This document shows positions 8,580-18,090 of a stretch of 64,000 nucleotides of DNA, one piece after another. Origin of the DNA: CAKZNE01 sp963976435. GTDB lineage: Bacteria; Bacteroidota; Bacteroidia; Flavobacteriales; Schleiferiaceae. A model generated the notes under the pieces. It had not been told where the DNA came from and searched no databases. It saw only the letters and a program-made list of their open reading frames with translations. Location of the stretch: NCBI GenBank assembly GCA_963976435.1, contig CAXBKQ010000008.1:79694-143693 (forward strand). The letters run 5' to 3'. Within the stretch, counting starts at the first letter, position 1, and every line of letters begins with the position of its first letter. A program made the position numbers and the translations under genes.

Positions 8580-9503
8580 TTACTGACGAATCCATTGTTT
8601 AGTGGATAGCACTGCATCTTTATAAACAAGTTGCATTAAATAACTACCCTTTGGCAAGGTTTCAACATTGGCCTTTATCATTTTATCATCATAGTTAACC
8701 TCAAAATCCACAGTTTGCATTTGTCCATTAAGACTTAACACTCTAATGCTTATATCTTCATTTACTTCCTGATCGAACTTAATATGTACATAATCCACTA
8801 CAGGATTTGGAAATAATTTAAAATCATTAATAGGGATTCCCCATTCTCCAACGGAAAAATCGGTGCTAATTAAGAACCCAGCTTTTTTCACATAAACTTC
8901 ATCATTATTACTGAGGACATTTACATTCCAAACTCCAGTTTTAGCTCCCTGTGGAATAATAATATCAGCACTAAACTTAGTGCCACTGATAATATTAATA
9001 TTGCTAATGCTGCTGATAACCTCTCCCTTGATACTCAACCAAACTTTGGAAATACCCGCAACTTGGGCCTTTTTAAATTGAGCTCTTGGAATATTAAAAA
9101 TTACATTATTCAGGGTCTTATTAGGTTGAGAACCGGCTGGAATAATACTCATATTATTAGTATTTGTTCCTTGCTGAACAATAAAGCTATTCGGTCTGCT
9201 ATGTGCACTGCCTTTCGCAACAAATAAATTGTATAATCCCAAAGGTGCATTATTGGGAATATTAACAATTGCATTCACTTGATTAGAATTTACAAAAGTT
9301 ACGGTACCAGAGGAAATCGTAAAAGATCCTTGGCTCAATACCAAACTTCCTGATCCCTGAGAGGTGAAATTTGTATTCTGCCCAGAAATAATAACCGGTA
9401 AGGTTTGACCCCTATTGGCGATGTTTGGAGTGATGCTATTTACTTGTGCAAAAGCAAAACATGAAATTCCTAGAAAAAGAACAAGTAGAGATAATTTTTT
9501 CAT
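8580..9503 (-). CDS. T9SS type A sorting-domain protein with IPT/TIG-like repeats
   Basis: A secreted protein of 307 residues. MKKLSLLVLFLGISCFAFAQ is a signal peptide. Residues ~22-110 (VNSITPNIANRGQTLPVIISG) have the pattern of an IPT/TIG immunoglobulin-like domain, and a second related segment follows at ~110-215. The C-terminal ~80 residues (FKLFPNPVVDYVHI, RVLSLNGQM, LPKGSYLMQLV, KQWIRQ) form a type A sorting domain that directs export by the type IX system and anchoring or release at the surface. Start: the ATG at 9503 begins the signal peptide; an ATG at 9512 would add only three residues. A TACTTTTA box at about 9545-9552 is one base off the -7 consensus. No enzymatic domain is visible. 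Confidence 0.82.
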   Translation of the reverse strand: MKKLSLLVLFLGISCFAFAQVNSITPNIANRGQTLPVIISGQNTNFTSQGSGSLVLSQGSFTISSGTVTFVNSNQVNAIVNIPNNAPLGLYNLFVAKGSAHSRPNSFIVQQGTNTNNMSIIPAGSQPNKTLNNVIFNIPRAQFKKAQVAGISKVWLSIKGEVISSISNINIISGTKFSADIIIPQGAKTGVWNVNVLSNNDEVYVKKAGFLISTDFSVGEWGIPINDFKLFPNPVVDYVHIKFDQEVNEDISIRVLSLNGQMQTVDFEVNYDDKMIKANVETLPKGSYLMQLVYKDAVLSTKQWIRQ

Positions 9504-9579
9504 TATAAGCATAGAGTTTTAGTAGCATTATGGTAATAGATGATAAAAGTACAACATTGGTTGCGGGCCTATCGAATTC

Positions 9580-11688
9580 TCATTTTAAATCCTTAGAAAA
9601 GTTATTTAAATATAAGTTTCGGTATTCATCGGCTTGTTTAGTTGAGATTTTGGATTGGATTACCTCCATTCCATAAATGGCATCCATAATCATTCTCTGC
9701 TCCACTTTAATAGAATCTAATTGAACCTTTTGATGAATCTGAAGAAGCCATTCGTCGTTTAATTCCAATAAAGCATTTTTTAATTCCTCCTCCTTTATAG
9801 AATCTGCAATATTTTCCTGTACTATATTCAGAAGGAAAAGAACATAGGCAGAATACCTCTCATCATTTTTCGGAAATGAAGACTGACGACTCAATAGCAA
9901 ATCATAAGCCTTCATTACTTGATTGCTATTAAAATAGGCTGAGCTCAGATTTAGAATACCGTCTTGATATTTAGGTGAAATTTTTAAAGCTTTTTGATAA
10001 TAAATAATCGCATGGTCAAAATCTTTTTTCAGTTGGTAAACGGAAGCAATATTATTAATGACATGGATCATGTTTGGATGTTTACTTTCTGCTTCTAAGA
10101 AAAGTTGTAAAGCCTCCTCTTCTTGCCCCATATTTAATTTTGCTAATCCTTTGTAAAATGAAATAGGTACTGAACTTGGGTCCAAATCATAAAAAGAGTA
10201 GTCCTCAATTTTTTCGGAGACCTCAGACATTTGCCACCATTGATTCGCGGATTTATAGGACAATAGTGATTTTGTATAAATTTCTCCCTTCCATCGTTGC
10301 AGCCCTATGGTAAAACCCATTAATCCCAATACACAAAAGGCCAGCGGAATCAACTGGTATATTTTTAGGTTTTTTATTTTGATGTTGGAAAATTTGAAAT
10401 AATAGAAGCCAATAATGGAAAAGGAGATAATAAGTATCCATTGATGAGCAATTCTTTCTCTCGGAAAGCTGAAAAATGAAATGGCTAAAAAGGCAATAAT
10501 CCCAGCGATTAGCAATCGGTTGAACCGCCTCTCTGCATTACTTAAAATGGAATTTTCAGTATTCTTCAATCCCATAAAAATAATGGAGAAAAACATGAAA
10601 AGGAAAGCCATAAGACCTACAATCCCCTGTTCACTCAGCACCCAAAGAAAATCGTTGTGAGGTCTTTGAAATTGAACTAGCCCCTGCCTGGCTCGCCAAA
10701 TATCTGATCCATATTTTGGAAATTGTATTTTCCAATTTCCCATCCCAACTCCTAAAAGTCCATTATCCTGAATCATCAATCCACTGCCCTTCCACATCAA
10801 TACTCGCTCTTCTACGGTAAATGTTTTCTCAGTTTCAGATTTTAGTTCCAGGTTAAATGCTAATTCTTGTGATTGCAAATTGTCTTCAGCAGAATAGTAA
10901 AAGACCACAAAACCAAGCCCAAATGTTAAGAAGACAATACTTGCCGAAACCTTATTGAAAAGTGAGCTAAGTCTAAACTTAGTTTTTTGAATTCCCAAAA
11001 TACCGAAATAACTCAAAGCGAAAACTAATAGCGCAATCCACGCCGATCTAGATTCTAAAAAATAAATCCAAAATAGGCTAACAACTAAAACCAAAGCTGA
11101 AAACAAAGTCCAAAACCGAGACCTCAAATAGATTGACTGCACTAAAAAAGGCAGGCTAAGAACTAAAAAACCCGCCCACAAATTTCGATGGGAAAAGCTA
11201 GACTTCAATTGATATAGATCTAGGATTTCAGCTCCATGTAATTTAATTTCTTGATTTAGCTGAAAAAACCCGATAAGCATTGCTAGCCATATAGCTATTA
11301 CAAAACCTTTTAAAAAATCAGTTTTCCAGCTTTTAAAAAAATTAAATATTGCTGGAAGTACCAACATTAGCGAAAAAAGAAAGAAATCCCTAGAAATTAT
11401 CCAATAGGCCTCCACCCTATTTACAGCTACAAAAAGGGATAATAATGCTGTGGCCAGGAAAATCCAAAATGGAAAAAATGCCTTGGATTTAATAAAAGCC
11501 CAGGAAATGTTCCAGTCCGTTTTTTTCAATAGAAATATGGAGATTATTCCAATTATCACAGATGAAAAACACAAAATTGTGAATCTCGGCATTAGAGATG
11601 GATCCATGGCTGTAAATGAATAGCTAAGGATTAATACCGAAGGGAAGGCTAAAAAGAAGAGACGATATATCCAGTTCTTTTTGCCCAT
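9580..11688 (-). CDS. O-antigen ligase/polymerase-family membrane protein with C-terminal TPR region
   Basis: A 702-residue inner-membrane protein. Residues 1-440 contain about 10-12 hydrophobic segments and the Wzy_C-type periplasmic loop with VGMGNWKIQFPKYG and RPHNDFLWVLSEQGIVGL, typical of O-antigen ligases and polymerases. The last ~200 residues are soluble and contain TPR helices (SFYKGLAKLNMGQEEEALQLF, YYQKALKISPKYQDGILNLSSAY). Family members transfer or polymerise undecaprenyl-linked glycans in the periplasm; TPR-tailed versions occur in Bacteroidota and are not well characterised. Its ATG abuts the stop of the upstream binding-protein gene with no gap, so translation is probably coupled. 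No other glycan-biosynthesis gene lies nearby, and the exact substrate is open. Confidence 0.8.
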   Translation of the reverse strand: MGKKNWIYRLFFLAFPSVLILSYSFTAMDPSLMPRFTILCFSSVIIGIISIFLLKKTDWNISWAFIKSKAFFPFWIFLATALLSLFVAVNRVEAYWIISRDFFLFSLMLVLPAIFNFFKSWKTDFLKGFVIAIWLAMLIGFFQLNQEIKLHGAEILDLYQLKSSFSHRNLWAGFLVLSLPFLVQSIYLRSRFWTLFSALVLVVSLFWIYFLESRSAWIALLVFALSYFGILGIQKTKFRLSSLFNKVSASIVFLTFGLGFVVFYYSAEDNLQSQELAFNLELKSETEKTFTVEERVLMWKGSGLMIQDNGLLGVGMGNWKIQFPKYGSDIWRARQGLVQFQRPHNDFLWVLSEQGIVGLMAFLFMFFSIIFMGLKNTENSILSNAERRFNRLLIAGIIAFLAISFFSFPRERIAHQWILIISFSIIGFYYFKFSNIKIKNLKIYQLIPLAFCVLGLMGFTIGLQRWKGEIYTKSLLSYKSANQWWQMSEVSEKIEDYSFYDLDPSSVPISFYKGLAKLNMGQEEEALQLFLEAESKHPNMIHVINNIASVYQLKKDFDHAIIYYQKALKISPKYQDGILNLSSAYFNSNQVMKAYDLLLSRQSSFPKNDERYSAYVLFLLNIVQENIADSIKEEELKNALLELNDEWLLQIHQKVQLDSIKVEQRMIMDAIYGMEVIQSKISTKQADEYRNLYLNNFSKDLK

Positions 11689-13347
11689 TTATTTTTTTGA
11701 AACTCTTTTTAAATCCAATAAATTCATTGGGTTTCCTTCCAAACCGCTGATAGTTTTAGGATAAAACCTAAGCACCTCATCATAATATAATGGTACTATT
11801 GGAGCCTCACTGATCACCAAACTGTCCATTTTTTGATAAAGTAAAATTCTCAAACTATCATTCGTTTCTTTAGATGACTGTAAATACCATTGGTCGAACA
11901 ATTCACTTTTAAAATGGGTGTAATTTGGGCCATTTGGACACCAGTTTTTGGAATAAAAAAGGGATAAATAATTTTCTGAATCTGGATAGTCTCCTATCCA
12001 ACTGGCTCTAAAAAAATCAACCTTGGAGCTAGAAATGGCCTGCCTTAAAGTTGATGGTGGAGAAACTTCTACTTCTATATTCATTCCCAATTTGGACAGC
12101 TCACCTTGGATATATTCACATAGATCTAAATAGGAGGCATTGGTTTGTATTTTTATTGCTGGAAGTCCTTGTCCATTTGGAAATCCTGCTTCCTCCAAGA
12201 GTTTTGCAGCAAGTTCTGGTTGATAAGTATAGCCTTTTATTTTTAAGGAATCGAAGGCTTTTAAACCTTTGGGTATAATACCTGAATAGGCGGGGCTTCC
12301 AATATTGTTTCGGAGATAGCGCATCATCTTTTTCCTATCAAAGCCATAGTTTATAGCTTGTCTTATCTTTTTGCTTTTTAAGGGACTATTTTTTAAAACA
12401 TCTTGAGTGCTATCCATTAAAAATGCCAGGTATTCTGTATTCAGGTATGGACTGCGATATAATTCAAATTGCTCAACATATTTGGCATTTAATTCCCCTA
12501 AAGGATTCAATAATTCATCCTTATAGGAGGCATCAATTCCGGATATAAAATCCATATTACCTTTAATAAACTCCAGAAATGCGGCTTGCTTGTCGGGAAT
12601 AAAACTGATGGCAATGGATTCCAAATAAGGTAAGGAGTTTCCTTTTTCATCCTTTTCAAAATAATTGTTGTTTTTTCTAAAAACCAGCTTTTCATTTTCT
12701 AGCCAGATTTTAAAATAAAAAGGGCCAGTACCTACCGGATTGGATCTGAAATTTGCTCCATAAAAGTCTACAGCCTCTTTGGGAATTACAGAACAGTATT
12801 TCATACTCAGCAAACCTAAGAATGGAGGAAAGGGATGCTTTAATTCAATTTTAAAAGTATTGGAGTCTGGACAAGAAAATTGCTTTACATTTTTAAAAAC
12901 CCAAGAACCTGGAGCAGCAAGTTCTTTAGATAGGAGCCTTTGGAAACTATAAAGGAAATCAAATGAATTTACCTTTCTGCTTTTGGACTCTGCAAAGCAT
13001 TCGTTTTCATGAAAATAAACATCTTTTCGAATTTTAAAACTATAAATGGTTGCTGTGCTATCCATGGTCCATTTTTCGGCAATAGCTGGAAGTACATTTA
13101 ATTCCCTATCCATTTGAACCAAACCATTAAAAATTTGGTTGCAAGCCCAAATCTCATATTGCGCCTTGGAAAATGCAGGGTCCAAAGAGCTTATTCCAGA
13201 ATGGGAATTATACCTAAAAATTAATTTATCATCATATTCAATCTTCTGGGAGCAGGAACTCAAAAGGACCAGGAAAATGGCCAATGCCCATCCAAAAGAA
13301 AATTTTAATACTGAACAAAAAGAAAATCCCTGTTTCACCTGCGACAT
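11689..13347 (-). CDS. Lipoprotein solute-binding protein, peptide/nickel ABC family (SBP_bac_5)
   Basis: A 552-residue exported lipoprotein. The lipobox LVLLSSC puts the acylated cysteine at residue 32. The mature part shows the family layout: FRYNSHSGISSLDPAFSKAQYEIWACNQIFNGLV, then AEKWTMDSTATIYSFKIRKDVYFHE, NPVGTGPFYFK, and a C-terminal lobe with RKKMMRYLRNNIGSPA and IVPLYYDE. It resembles OppA/DppA proteins that capture oligopeptides for an ABC importer. No permease or ATPase gene is adjacent, so it is an orphan here; it may dock to a distant transporter or act as a sensor. It sits one base from the dehydrogenase gene upstream and abuts the O-antigen-ligase gene downstream. Confidence 0.85.
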   Translation of the reverse strand: MSQVKQGFSFCSVLKFSFGWALAIFLVLLSSCSQKIEYDDKLIFRYNSHSGISSLDPAFSKAQYEIWACNQIFNGLVQMDRELNVLPAIAEKWTMDSTATIYSFKIRKDVYFHENECFAESKSRKVNSFDFLYSFQRLLSKELAAPGSWVFKNVKQFSCPDSNTFKIELKHPFPPFLGLLSMKYCSVIPKEAVDFYGANFRSNPVGTGPFYFKIWLENEKLVFRKNNNYFEKDEKGNSLPYLESIAISFIPDKQAAFLEFIKGNMDFISGIDASYKDELLNPLGELNAKYVEQFELYRSPYLNTEYLAFLMDSTQDVLKNSPLKSKKIRQAINYGFDRKKMMRYLRNNIGSPAYSGIIPKGLKAFDSLKIKGYTYQPELAAKLLEEAGFPNGQGLPAIKIQTNASYLDLCEYIQGELSKLGMNIEVEVSPPSTLRQAISSSKVDFFRASWIGDYPDSENYLSLFYSKNWCPNGPNYTHFKSELFDQWYLQSSKETNDSLRILLYQKMDSLVISEAPIVPLYYDEVLRFYPKTISGLEGNPMNLLDLKRVSKK

Positions 13348-13348
13348 T

Positions 13349-14287
13349 TTAAAATTGGATGCTTTTTAATTTTTGAATTATGGTGGCTGCCATTTTTTGT
13401 TTAGACTCTTGGGTCCAACCCGCAATATGAGGGCTTAGGATTACTTTTTCTGTTTTTATTAATTGCTGAAATTCCGCAGGCATTTCACCATCAAACATAT
13501 TTTCAAAAGAGCTTTTTTCGAATTCTAAAACGTCCAAACATGCTCCCAAAATTTTACCCTTTTCTATTGCTTCAATAAGTGCTTTGGTATTTACAATTTT
13601 ACCCCTTGCAGTGTTGATCAAATAAAAATCTTTGGAAAAGCCATCAATAAACTCTTGGTTCAGCATATTTATGGTTTCGGGGTTTTGTGGGATATGTAGA
13701 CTTAAAATATCGGCCTTCATTTTCAATTCGTCCAATTCCACTTCCCTTACTATATTATTTGAAAAACCTTTTTTGTATTTGTCGTATGCTAAAACTTCGC
13801 TGCCAAATCCCATTAATTTTTTGGCGAAGGCGGATCCATTATTACCATATCCAATAATTCCAATGGTTTTTCCTGAAAGCTCCAAGCCTCTATTTTCTTC
13901 TCTCCTCCAAATTCCATTTCTCACCTCATCATCCGCTCGTTTCAAATTATTAAAAAGCATGAGAATCATAGCTATAGCATGTTCGGCCACTGCATCTCTA
14001 TTTCCTTCTGGAGCACTAAGCAAGTGAATACCCATCTTTTTTGCAAAGGGAATATCAATATTTTCCATTCCAGCACCTACTCTTCCAATAAATTTGAGAT
14101 TTGAAGCCGCTTTCAAAAAATCCTTGTCTATAGGAAATCTACTTCGTAAAATGAGCCCATTATATTCGCCCAATTTGGGAATCAGCTTTTCTTTGGAAGT
14201 GCTATAATCCTCAATAATTTCAAAATTAAGATCTCTTAGCCCTTGCAGTAAATCTTGGTGAACGCTGTCTATTACTAATACTTTCAA
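13349..14287 (-). CDS. D-2-hydroxyacid dehydrogenase (phosphoglycerate dehydrogenase-like)
   Basis: A 312-residue NAD-dependent dehydrogenase. GRVGAGMENID precedes the nucleotide-binding motif GIIGYGNNGSAFAKKL (residues ~143-158). INTARGKIVNTKAL carries the substrate-binding arginine, LDVLEFEK the acid, and LSPHIAGWTQES the catalytic histidine. It lacks the C-terminal ACT domain of long SerA enzymes, so it is a short form; 3-phosphoglycerate, hydroxypyruvate or another 2-oxoacid could be the substrate. The start is a TTG at 14287 that overlaps the TGA of the MscS gene (TTGA), a typical coupled junction. Confidence 0.87.
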   Translation of the reverse strand: MKVLVIDSVHQDLLQGLRDLNFEIIEDYSTSKEKLIPKLGEYNGLILRSRFPIDKDFLKAASNLKFIGRVGAGMENIDIPFAKKMGIHLLSAPEGNRDAVAEHAIAMILMLFNNLKRADDEVRNGIWRREENRGLELSGKTIGIIGYGNNGSAFAKKLMGFGSEVLAYDKYKKGFSNNIVREVELDELKMKADILSLHIPQNPETINMLNQEFIDGFSKDFYLINTARGKIVNTKALIEAIEKGKILGACLDVLEFEKSSFENMFDGEMPAEFQQLIKTEKVILSPHIAGWTQESKQKMAATIIQKLKSIQF

Positions 14288-15906
14288 TCTATATTTTTTG
14301 GTGGAATGGTGCTCGGTCCTTCACGATCGGCTTGATAATGAGGAGACATTATTTCAACATCATTTTTGGCGAATACATCCTGCATTAGGGCGTGTAAATC
14401 AGAATAAATAGATGATTGTTTTGCCGGCTGCTTGGTATAGGCATTTAACTGATAGGACACATAAAAATCGTCTAGACTAGTTTGCAAAACAAAGGGGGCC
14501 GGGCTTTTTTCCACAAAGGGAGTTTTATCCGCTACTTCTAGTAACATACTGTGAACTAATCTCCAAGGAACATCATATCCAATGGTTATAGAAGTGTGTA
14601 AAACCAGGCCTTCAGACATTTCGCTACTCATGGTGAAATTAGTACTGGCATTGTTTAGCACCATGCTATTAGGTATGGTGATAATTTCATTTTTTATGGT
14701 TCTTACTCTTGTTACCAATAGGTTCTTCTCAAGAATATCCCCAGATACTTCACCAACCTTTACCCTATCTCCGACTCGAAATGGACGCATATAAGTAATT
14801 ACCAATCCCGCCATTATATTGGCAATGGAAGTAGAAGATCCCAAGGAAATTAAAATACCCAGAAATACCGATACTCCTTTAAAAGCCTCACTGTCTGATC
14901 CCGGTAAAAGAGGCCAGATCAAAACAAACATAAAAACAAAAAGGATGAAGCTGATAATCCTGGTGGTGGGTTTGGCCCAATCTGGATAAAAAGAAGGTAT
15001 AACCAATTTCCCTTTTTCAACCTCATCAGAAAGGAATTTTACACCTTTGATGATATACCTAAATACAAAGAAGATCACCAAAATTTTAAACAATGATGGA
15101 ATAAAATCTATGATAGATTTTAAAACCGATTTTATAGGATCTAAGACATAAGCAAACAATGTTTTGGCAATCCCTTCTGTCCATGGAAAAATGCTAAAAA
15201 GTATAGGAAGGGTTAGATATAGCAGAAATAACAGAAAGGCTATCCTAAAAATATTATTTGCTATGAGGGCGATATTGGTTAATCGGTTTTCACCAATAAA
15301 CTCATAGCTCCCAAACTTCACACCTTTTAGATAAGTGCCTTTAAGGCCTTCTATTTTGCTGGCGAAAAATTTAAAAAGTTTGTTGATATATTTTACAACA
15401 AAATAAAAAACCACTATCACCAAGATGGCCAGTGATATTTGAATAATGAGGTTCTTTAAATTTATACCTGAACTGGATTTTATACAGGCTTCTTTCAGGG
15501 TAATAAGAAAATTTTGTGAGGCTTTATCTAAACTCAGGCCAGTCCAATCCGCATCGATTTGCCCAATATTTACAATAAAATCATTTTGATAATTTATATG
15601 ATAGTATTCCCCTTTCTTAATAAGGTGAAAGCTATCTGGCTCAAAATCTCTCTGGTGTACCAGGTCATAAATCCTTTCTGTAGCAAGCTTTGCCCGGGTG
15701 CTAGGGTTATATCCATGAACCCATTCATAGAGCATAAAAATACTGTCGTCTTCTAAAAGGATTGCTGCTCTTGTATTATATAAACTGGAATCCAATTGAA
15801 TAGGATTCGGAATTTTAAGGCTATCCTTTGCTGCTTGACTATAAGCGGTGGTTAGCATTGCTAGCATTAGGGTAGAACTAAAAAACCACCTCTTAAAATT
15901 TCGCAT
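14284..15906 (-). CDS. Mechanosensitive channel, MscS family
   Basis: A 540-residue membrane protein. A signal-like N-terminus (FSSTLMLAMLTTAYSQA) is followed by a ~130-residue periplasmic region, then several transmembrane helices, and finally the conserved channel unit: GVSVFLGILISLGSSTSIANIMAGLVITYMRPF-type pore helix (around residues 345-377), the RVGDRVKVGEVSGDIL beta domain, and a C-terminal vestibule. The family opens under membrane tension and releases solutes during osmotic downshift. The extended N-terminus makes it larger than E. coli MscS (286 residues) and closer to the YbdG/MSL-like forms. It overlaps the dehydrogenase gene by 4 bases and follows mgtE by 17 bases. Confidence 0.88.
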   Translation of the reverse strand: MRNFKRWFFSSTLMLAMLTTAYSQAAKDSLKIPNPIQLDSSLYNTRAAILLEDDSIFMLYEWVHGYNPSTRAKLATERIYDLVHQRDFEPDSFHLIKKGEYYHINYQNDFIVNIGQIDADWTGLSLDKASQNFLITLKEACIKSSSGINLKNLIIQISLAILVIVVFYFVVKYINKLFKFFASKIEGLKGTYLKGVKFGSYEFIGENRLTNIALIANNIFRIAFLLFLLYLTLPILFSIFPWTEGIAKTLFAYVLDPIKSVLKSIIDFIPSLFKILVIFFVFRYIIKGVKFLSDEVEKGKLVIPSFYPDWAKPTTRIISFILFVFMFVLIWPLLPGSDSEAFKGVSVFLGILISLGSSTSIANIMAGLVITYMRPFRVGDRVKVGEVSGDILEKNLLVTRVRTIKNEIITIPNSMVLNNASTNFTMSSEMSEGLVLHTSITIGYDVPWRLVHSMLLEVADKTPFVEKSPAPFVLQTSLDDFYVSYQLNAYTKQPAKQSSIYSDLHALMQDVFAKNDVEIMSPHYQADREGPSTIPPKNID

Positions 15907-15923
15907 GTGGAAAAAGATTAAAA

Positions 15924-17276
15924 TTAAAAACCCAAAATCATCCTGCCGATAGAAAAATACACAAAAAGTCCTAAAATATCATTTGTAGTGGTGATAAAAG
16001 GACCTGTTGCAATTGCGGGATCAATTTTATATTTATCAAGTACAATAGGAACAAAGGTACCAACAAGGGCGGCAACTAAAATTACGGCTAAAAGGGAAAA
16101 TCCTACCGTTAATGCTAAATCAATACCATATCCCAAAAATAAACTGGCACCAATTATTAGCAATCCACAGATAGCTCCATTTAATAAGGCAACGCCTATT
16201 TCCTTAAATAATCGGTCGCTGATATTCCCCATAAAAGATTTACTAGCCAAAGCCTGAACCACAATTGCTGAGGATTGTACTCCCACATTCCCTCCCATGG
16301 CGGCAATTAAAGGGATAAAAAATAACATCTTAGGAACTGAAGCTAAAGCCCCATCAAACTGTTCTATAACACTGGCCGCCATAATACCTCCAAAAAGCCC
16401 TATCAAAAGCCAAGGTAGTCGGGCACGAGTGATGGTGATTATTCCATCATCGGATTCTACTTCATCGGTAAGACCAGAAGCTAAGTTGTAATCTTCCTTT
16501 GCTTCATCTCGGATTACATCTACAATATCATCAATGGTGATACGCCCTACCAAACGTCCAAGGGGATCTACAACAGGTACAACCACCAGGTCATATTTTT
16601 GCATTTTATTGGCTACTTCCTCAGCTTCGGTAGTAACATTTACACTTTGAACCTTTTCCTGAAAAACCTCTTCAATGGGGTTTTTTAATGAGGTGGTGAG
16701 TAATTTTTTTAGGGATAATGTACCGAGAAGTTTTTCATCATCATCAACAACATAAATGGCATGAACCTTTTCTACCTCTTCTGCTTGCAATCTCATTTCA
16801 CGAACGCATTGCATCACCTTCCATTTCTTATTAACCTTTATCAACTCGGTACCCATTAAGGCACCGGCAGTATTTTCTGGATATACTAAAAGGTCGGCAA
16901 TATCTCTTGCATGCTCAGGGTCTTCAATATTTTCCAAAACCTCCCTTTGAAGGTCTTCATCCAATTCATGGATAATATCAGCAGCATCATCGGTATCCAA
17001 ATTATCCACAAGATCTCTCGCGATTTCTTTTCCAGAATAATCAGAAATTAATTCTGCCCTTAAATCCTCATCTAATTCTATTAGGATATCAGCCGCTCTT
17101 TCACCACCAATTTCAGAAAGGAGTTTTTTCGCCGATTCTATTGATATTTCATCAACAATCTCCGCAACATCTGCTGGGTGTAATTCTTGGATAACATCCT
17201 CGTAAAGCTCTGTATGGCCTTGGAGGATATTCTCTTCCAATTGTTCAATATCAATTTTTTGTAGATCAAAACTCAT
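15924..17276 (-). CDS. mgtE: Magnesium transporter MgtE
   Basis: A 450-residue Mg2+ channel. Residues 1-125 are the acidic superhelical N domain (repeated ADIIHELDEDLQREVLE-like units), residues ~130-250 hold two CBS domains (LGTLSLKKLL, GRLVGRITIDDIVDVI), and the rest forms five transmembrane helices, with GGNVGVQSSAIVVQALA around TM2 and FITTTNDILGLFVYF near the end lining the pore. Cytoplasmic Mg2+ binding at the N and CBS domains closes the channel, so regulation is built in. Its start codon overlaps the stop of rsmA (ATGA). Confidence 0.95.
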   Translation of the reverse strand: MSFDLQKIDIEQLEENILQGHTELYEDVIQELHPADVAEIVDEISIESAKKLLSEIGGERAADILIELDEDLRAELISDYSGKEIARDLVDNLDTDDAADIIHELDEDLQREVLENIEDPEHARDIADLLVYPENTAGALMGTELIKVNKKWKVMQCVREMRLQAEEVEKVHAIYVVDDDEKLLGTLSLKKLLTTSLKNPIEEVFQEKVQSVNVTTEAEEVANKMQKYDLVVVPVVDPLGRLVGRITIDDIVDVIRDEAKEDYNLASGLTDEVESDDGIITITRARLPWLLIGLFGGIMAASVIEQFDGALASVPKMLFFIPLIAAMGGNVGVQSSAIVVQALASKSFMGNISDRLFKEIGVALLNGAICGLLIIGASLFLGYGIDLALTVGFSLLAVILVAALVGTFVPIVLDKYKIDPAIATGPFITTTNDILGLFVYFSIGRMILGF

Positions 17277-18037
17277 GGAGTTTCCAGGCTTTTGGTGATG
17301 AAAATAAAATCTTCTAAACTAAGTTGTTCGGCGCGCTTCCCTAAAAGCTCCTCCCTATCCTCAGCTAAGCTCAAATTAAGTGATTTTAAAGCATTTCTCA
17401 AAGTTTTACGCCTTTGATTAAAAGCCATTTTCACCACCTTATAAAAGAGTTTTTCATCACAATCTAAATTATAATCTTCCTTTCGGCTTAAGCGAATAAC
17501 TCCAGACTTTACCTTAGGTGGAGGATTAAAAACCTCAGGTTCCACCGTAAACAAATATTCAGCATGGTAATAGGCTGCCACCAAAACACTCATTATTCCA
17601 TAGGTTTTAGACCCTGGACCAGCCACAATACGCTCGGCCACTTCTTTTTGAAACATTCCAGCAAACTCTGGGATTAATTCCTTGTTTTCTAAGGTTTTAA
17701 ATACAATTTGAGTAGATATATTATAGGGGAAATTACCAATAATGGCGAATTGCTTTTTAAAAATTTCCGATACTGGCATTTTTAAGAAATCACCTCCTAT
17801 AATCTTGTTTTTAAGACTTGGATAATTTTCATGTAAATATTCTACTGATTCCCTATCCAATTCAATTAGGGTGAGATCTTTAAATTTTGGAATTAAAAAT
17901 TGAGTTAATACCCCTGTTCCGGGACCAATTTCTAATACAGCATCGTATTCCTCAGCTTTTAGGGAATCAGCAATTCTTTTGGCAATATTTTGATCCTTGA
18001 GAAAATGTTGACCTAAATGTTTTTTCGCTCTTACCAT
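17273..18037 (-). CDS. rsmA: 16S rRNA (adenine1518/1519-N6)-dimethyltransferase
   Basis: A 254-residue enzyme that dimethylates two adjacent adenines in the 3' hairpin of 16S rRNA using S-adenosylmethionine. The start RAKKHLGQHFLKDQNIAKRI is the RsmA/KsgA signature, LEIGPGTGVLTQFLI (residues ~36-50) is the SAM-binding loop, and IIGNFPYNIST contains the NFPY catalytic motif. FNQRRKTLRNAL near the C-terminus is also conserved. Length is typical. It sits between alkB (53-base gap) and mgtE (4-base overlap). The rsmA-mgtE pairing is one I remember from other Bacteroidota. Confidence 0.95.
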   Translation of the reverse strand: MVRAKKHLGQHFLKDQNIAKRIADSLKAEEYDAVLEIGPGTGVLTQFLIPKFKDLTLIELDRESVEYLHENYPSLKNKIIGGDFLKMPVSEIFKKQFAIIGNFPYNISTQIVFKTLENKELIPEFAGMFQKEVAERIVAGPGSKTYGIMSVLVAAYYHAEYLFTVEPEVFNPPPKVKSGVIRLSRKEDYNLDCDEKLFYKVVKMAFNQRRKTLRNALKSLNLSLAEDREELLGKRAEQLSLEDFIFITKSLETP

Positions 18038-18090
18038 GTATTGCGAAATTAGGCTTTTAGAATTTGCCTGAAAAGCTTAAAGGCCTATAA

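Noticed and set aside
18044..18051. TAATTTCG as an rsmA promoter
   Set aside because: One mismatch to the consensus and rsmA is probably read from upstream.
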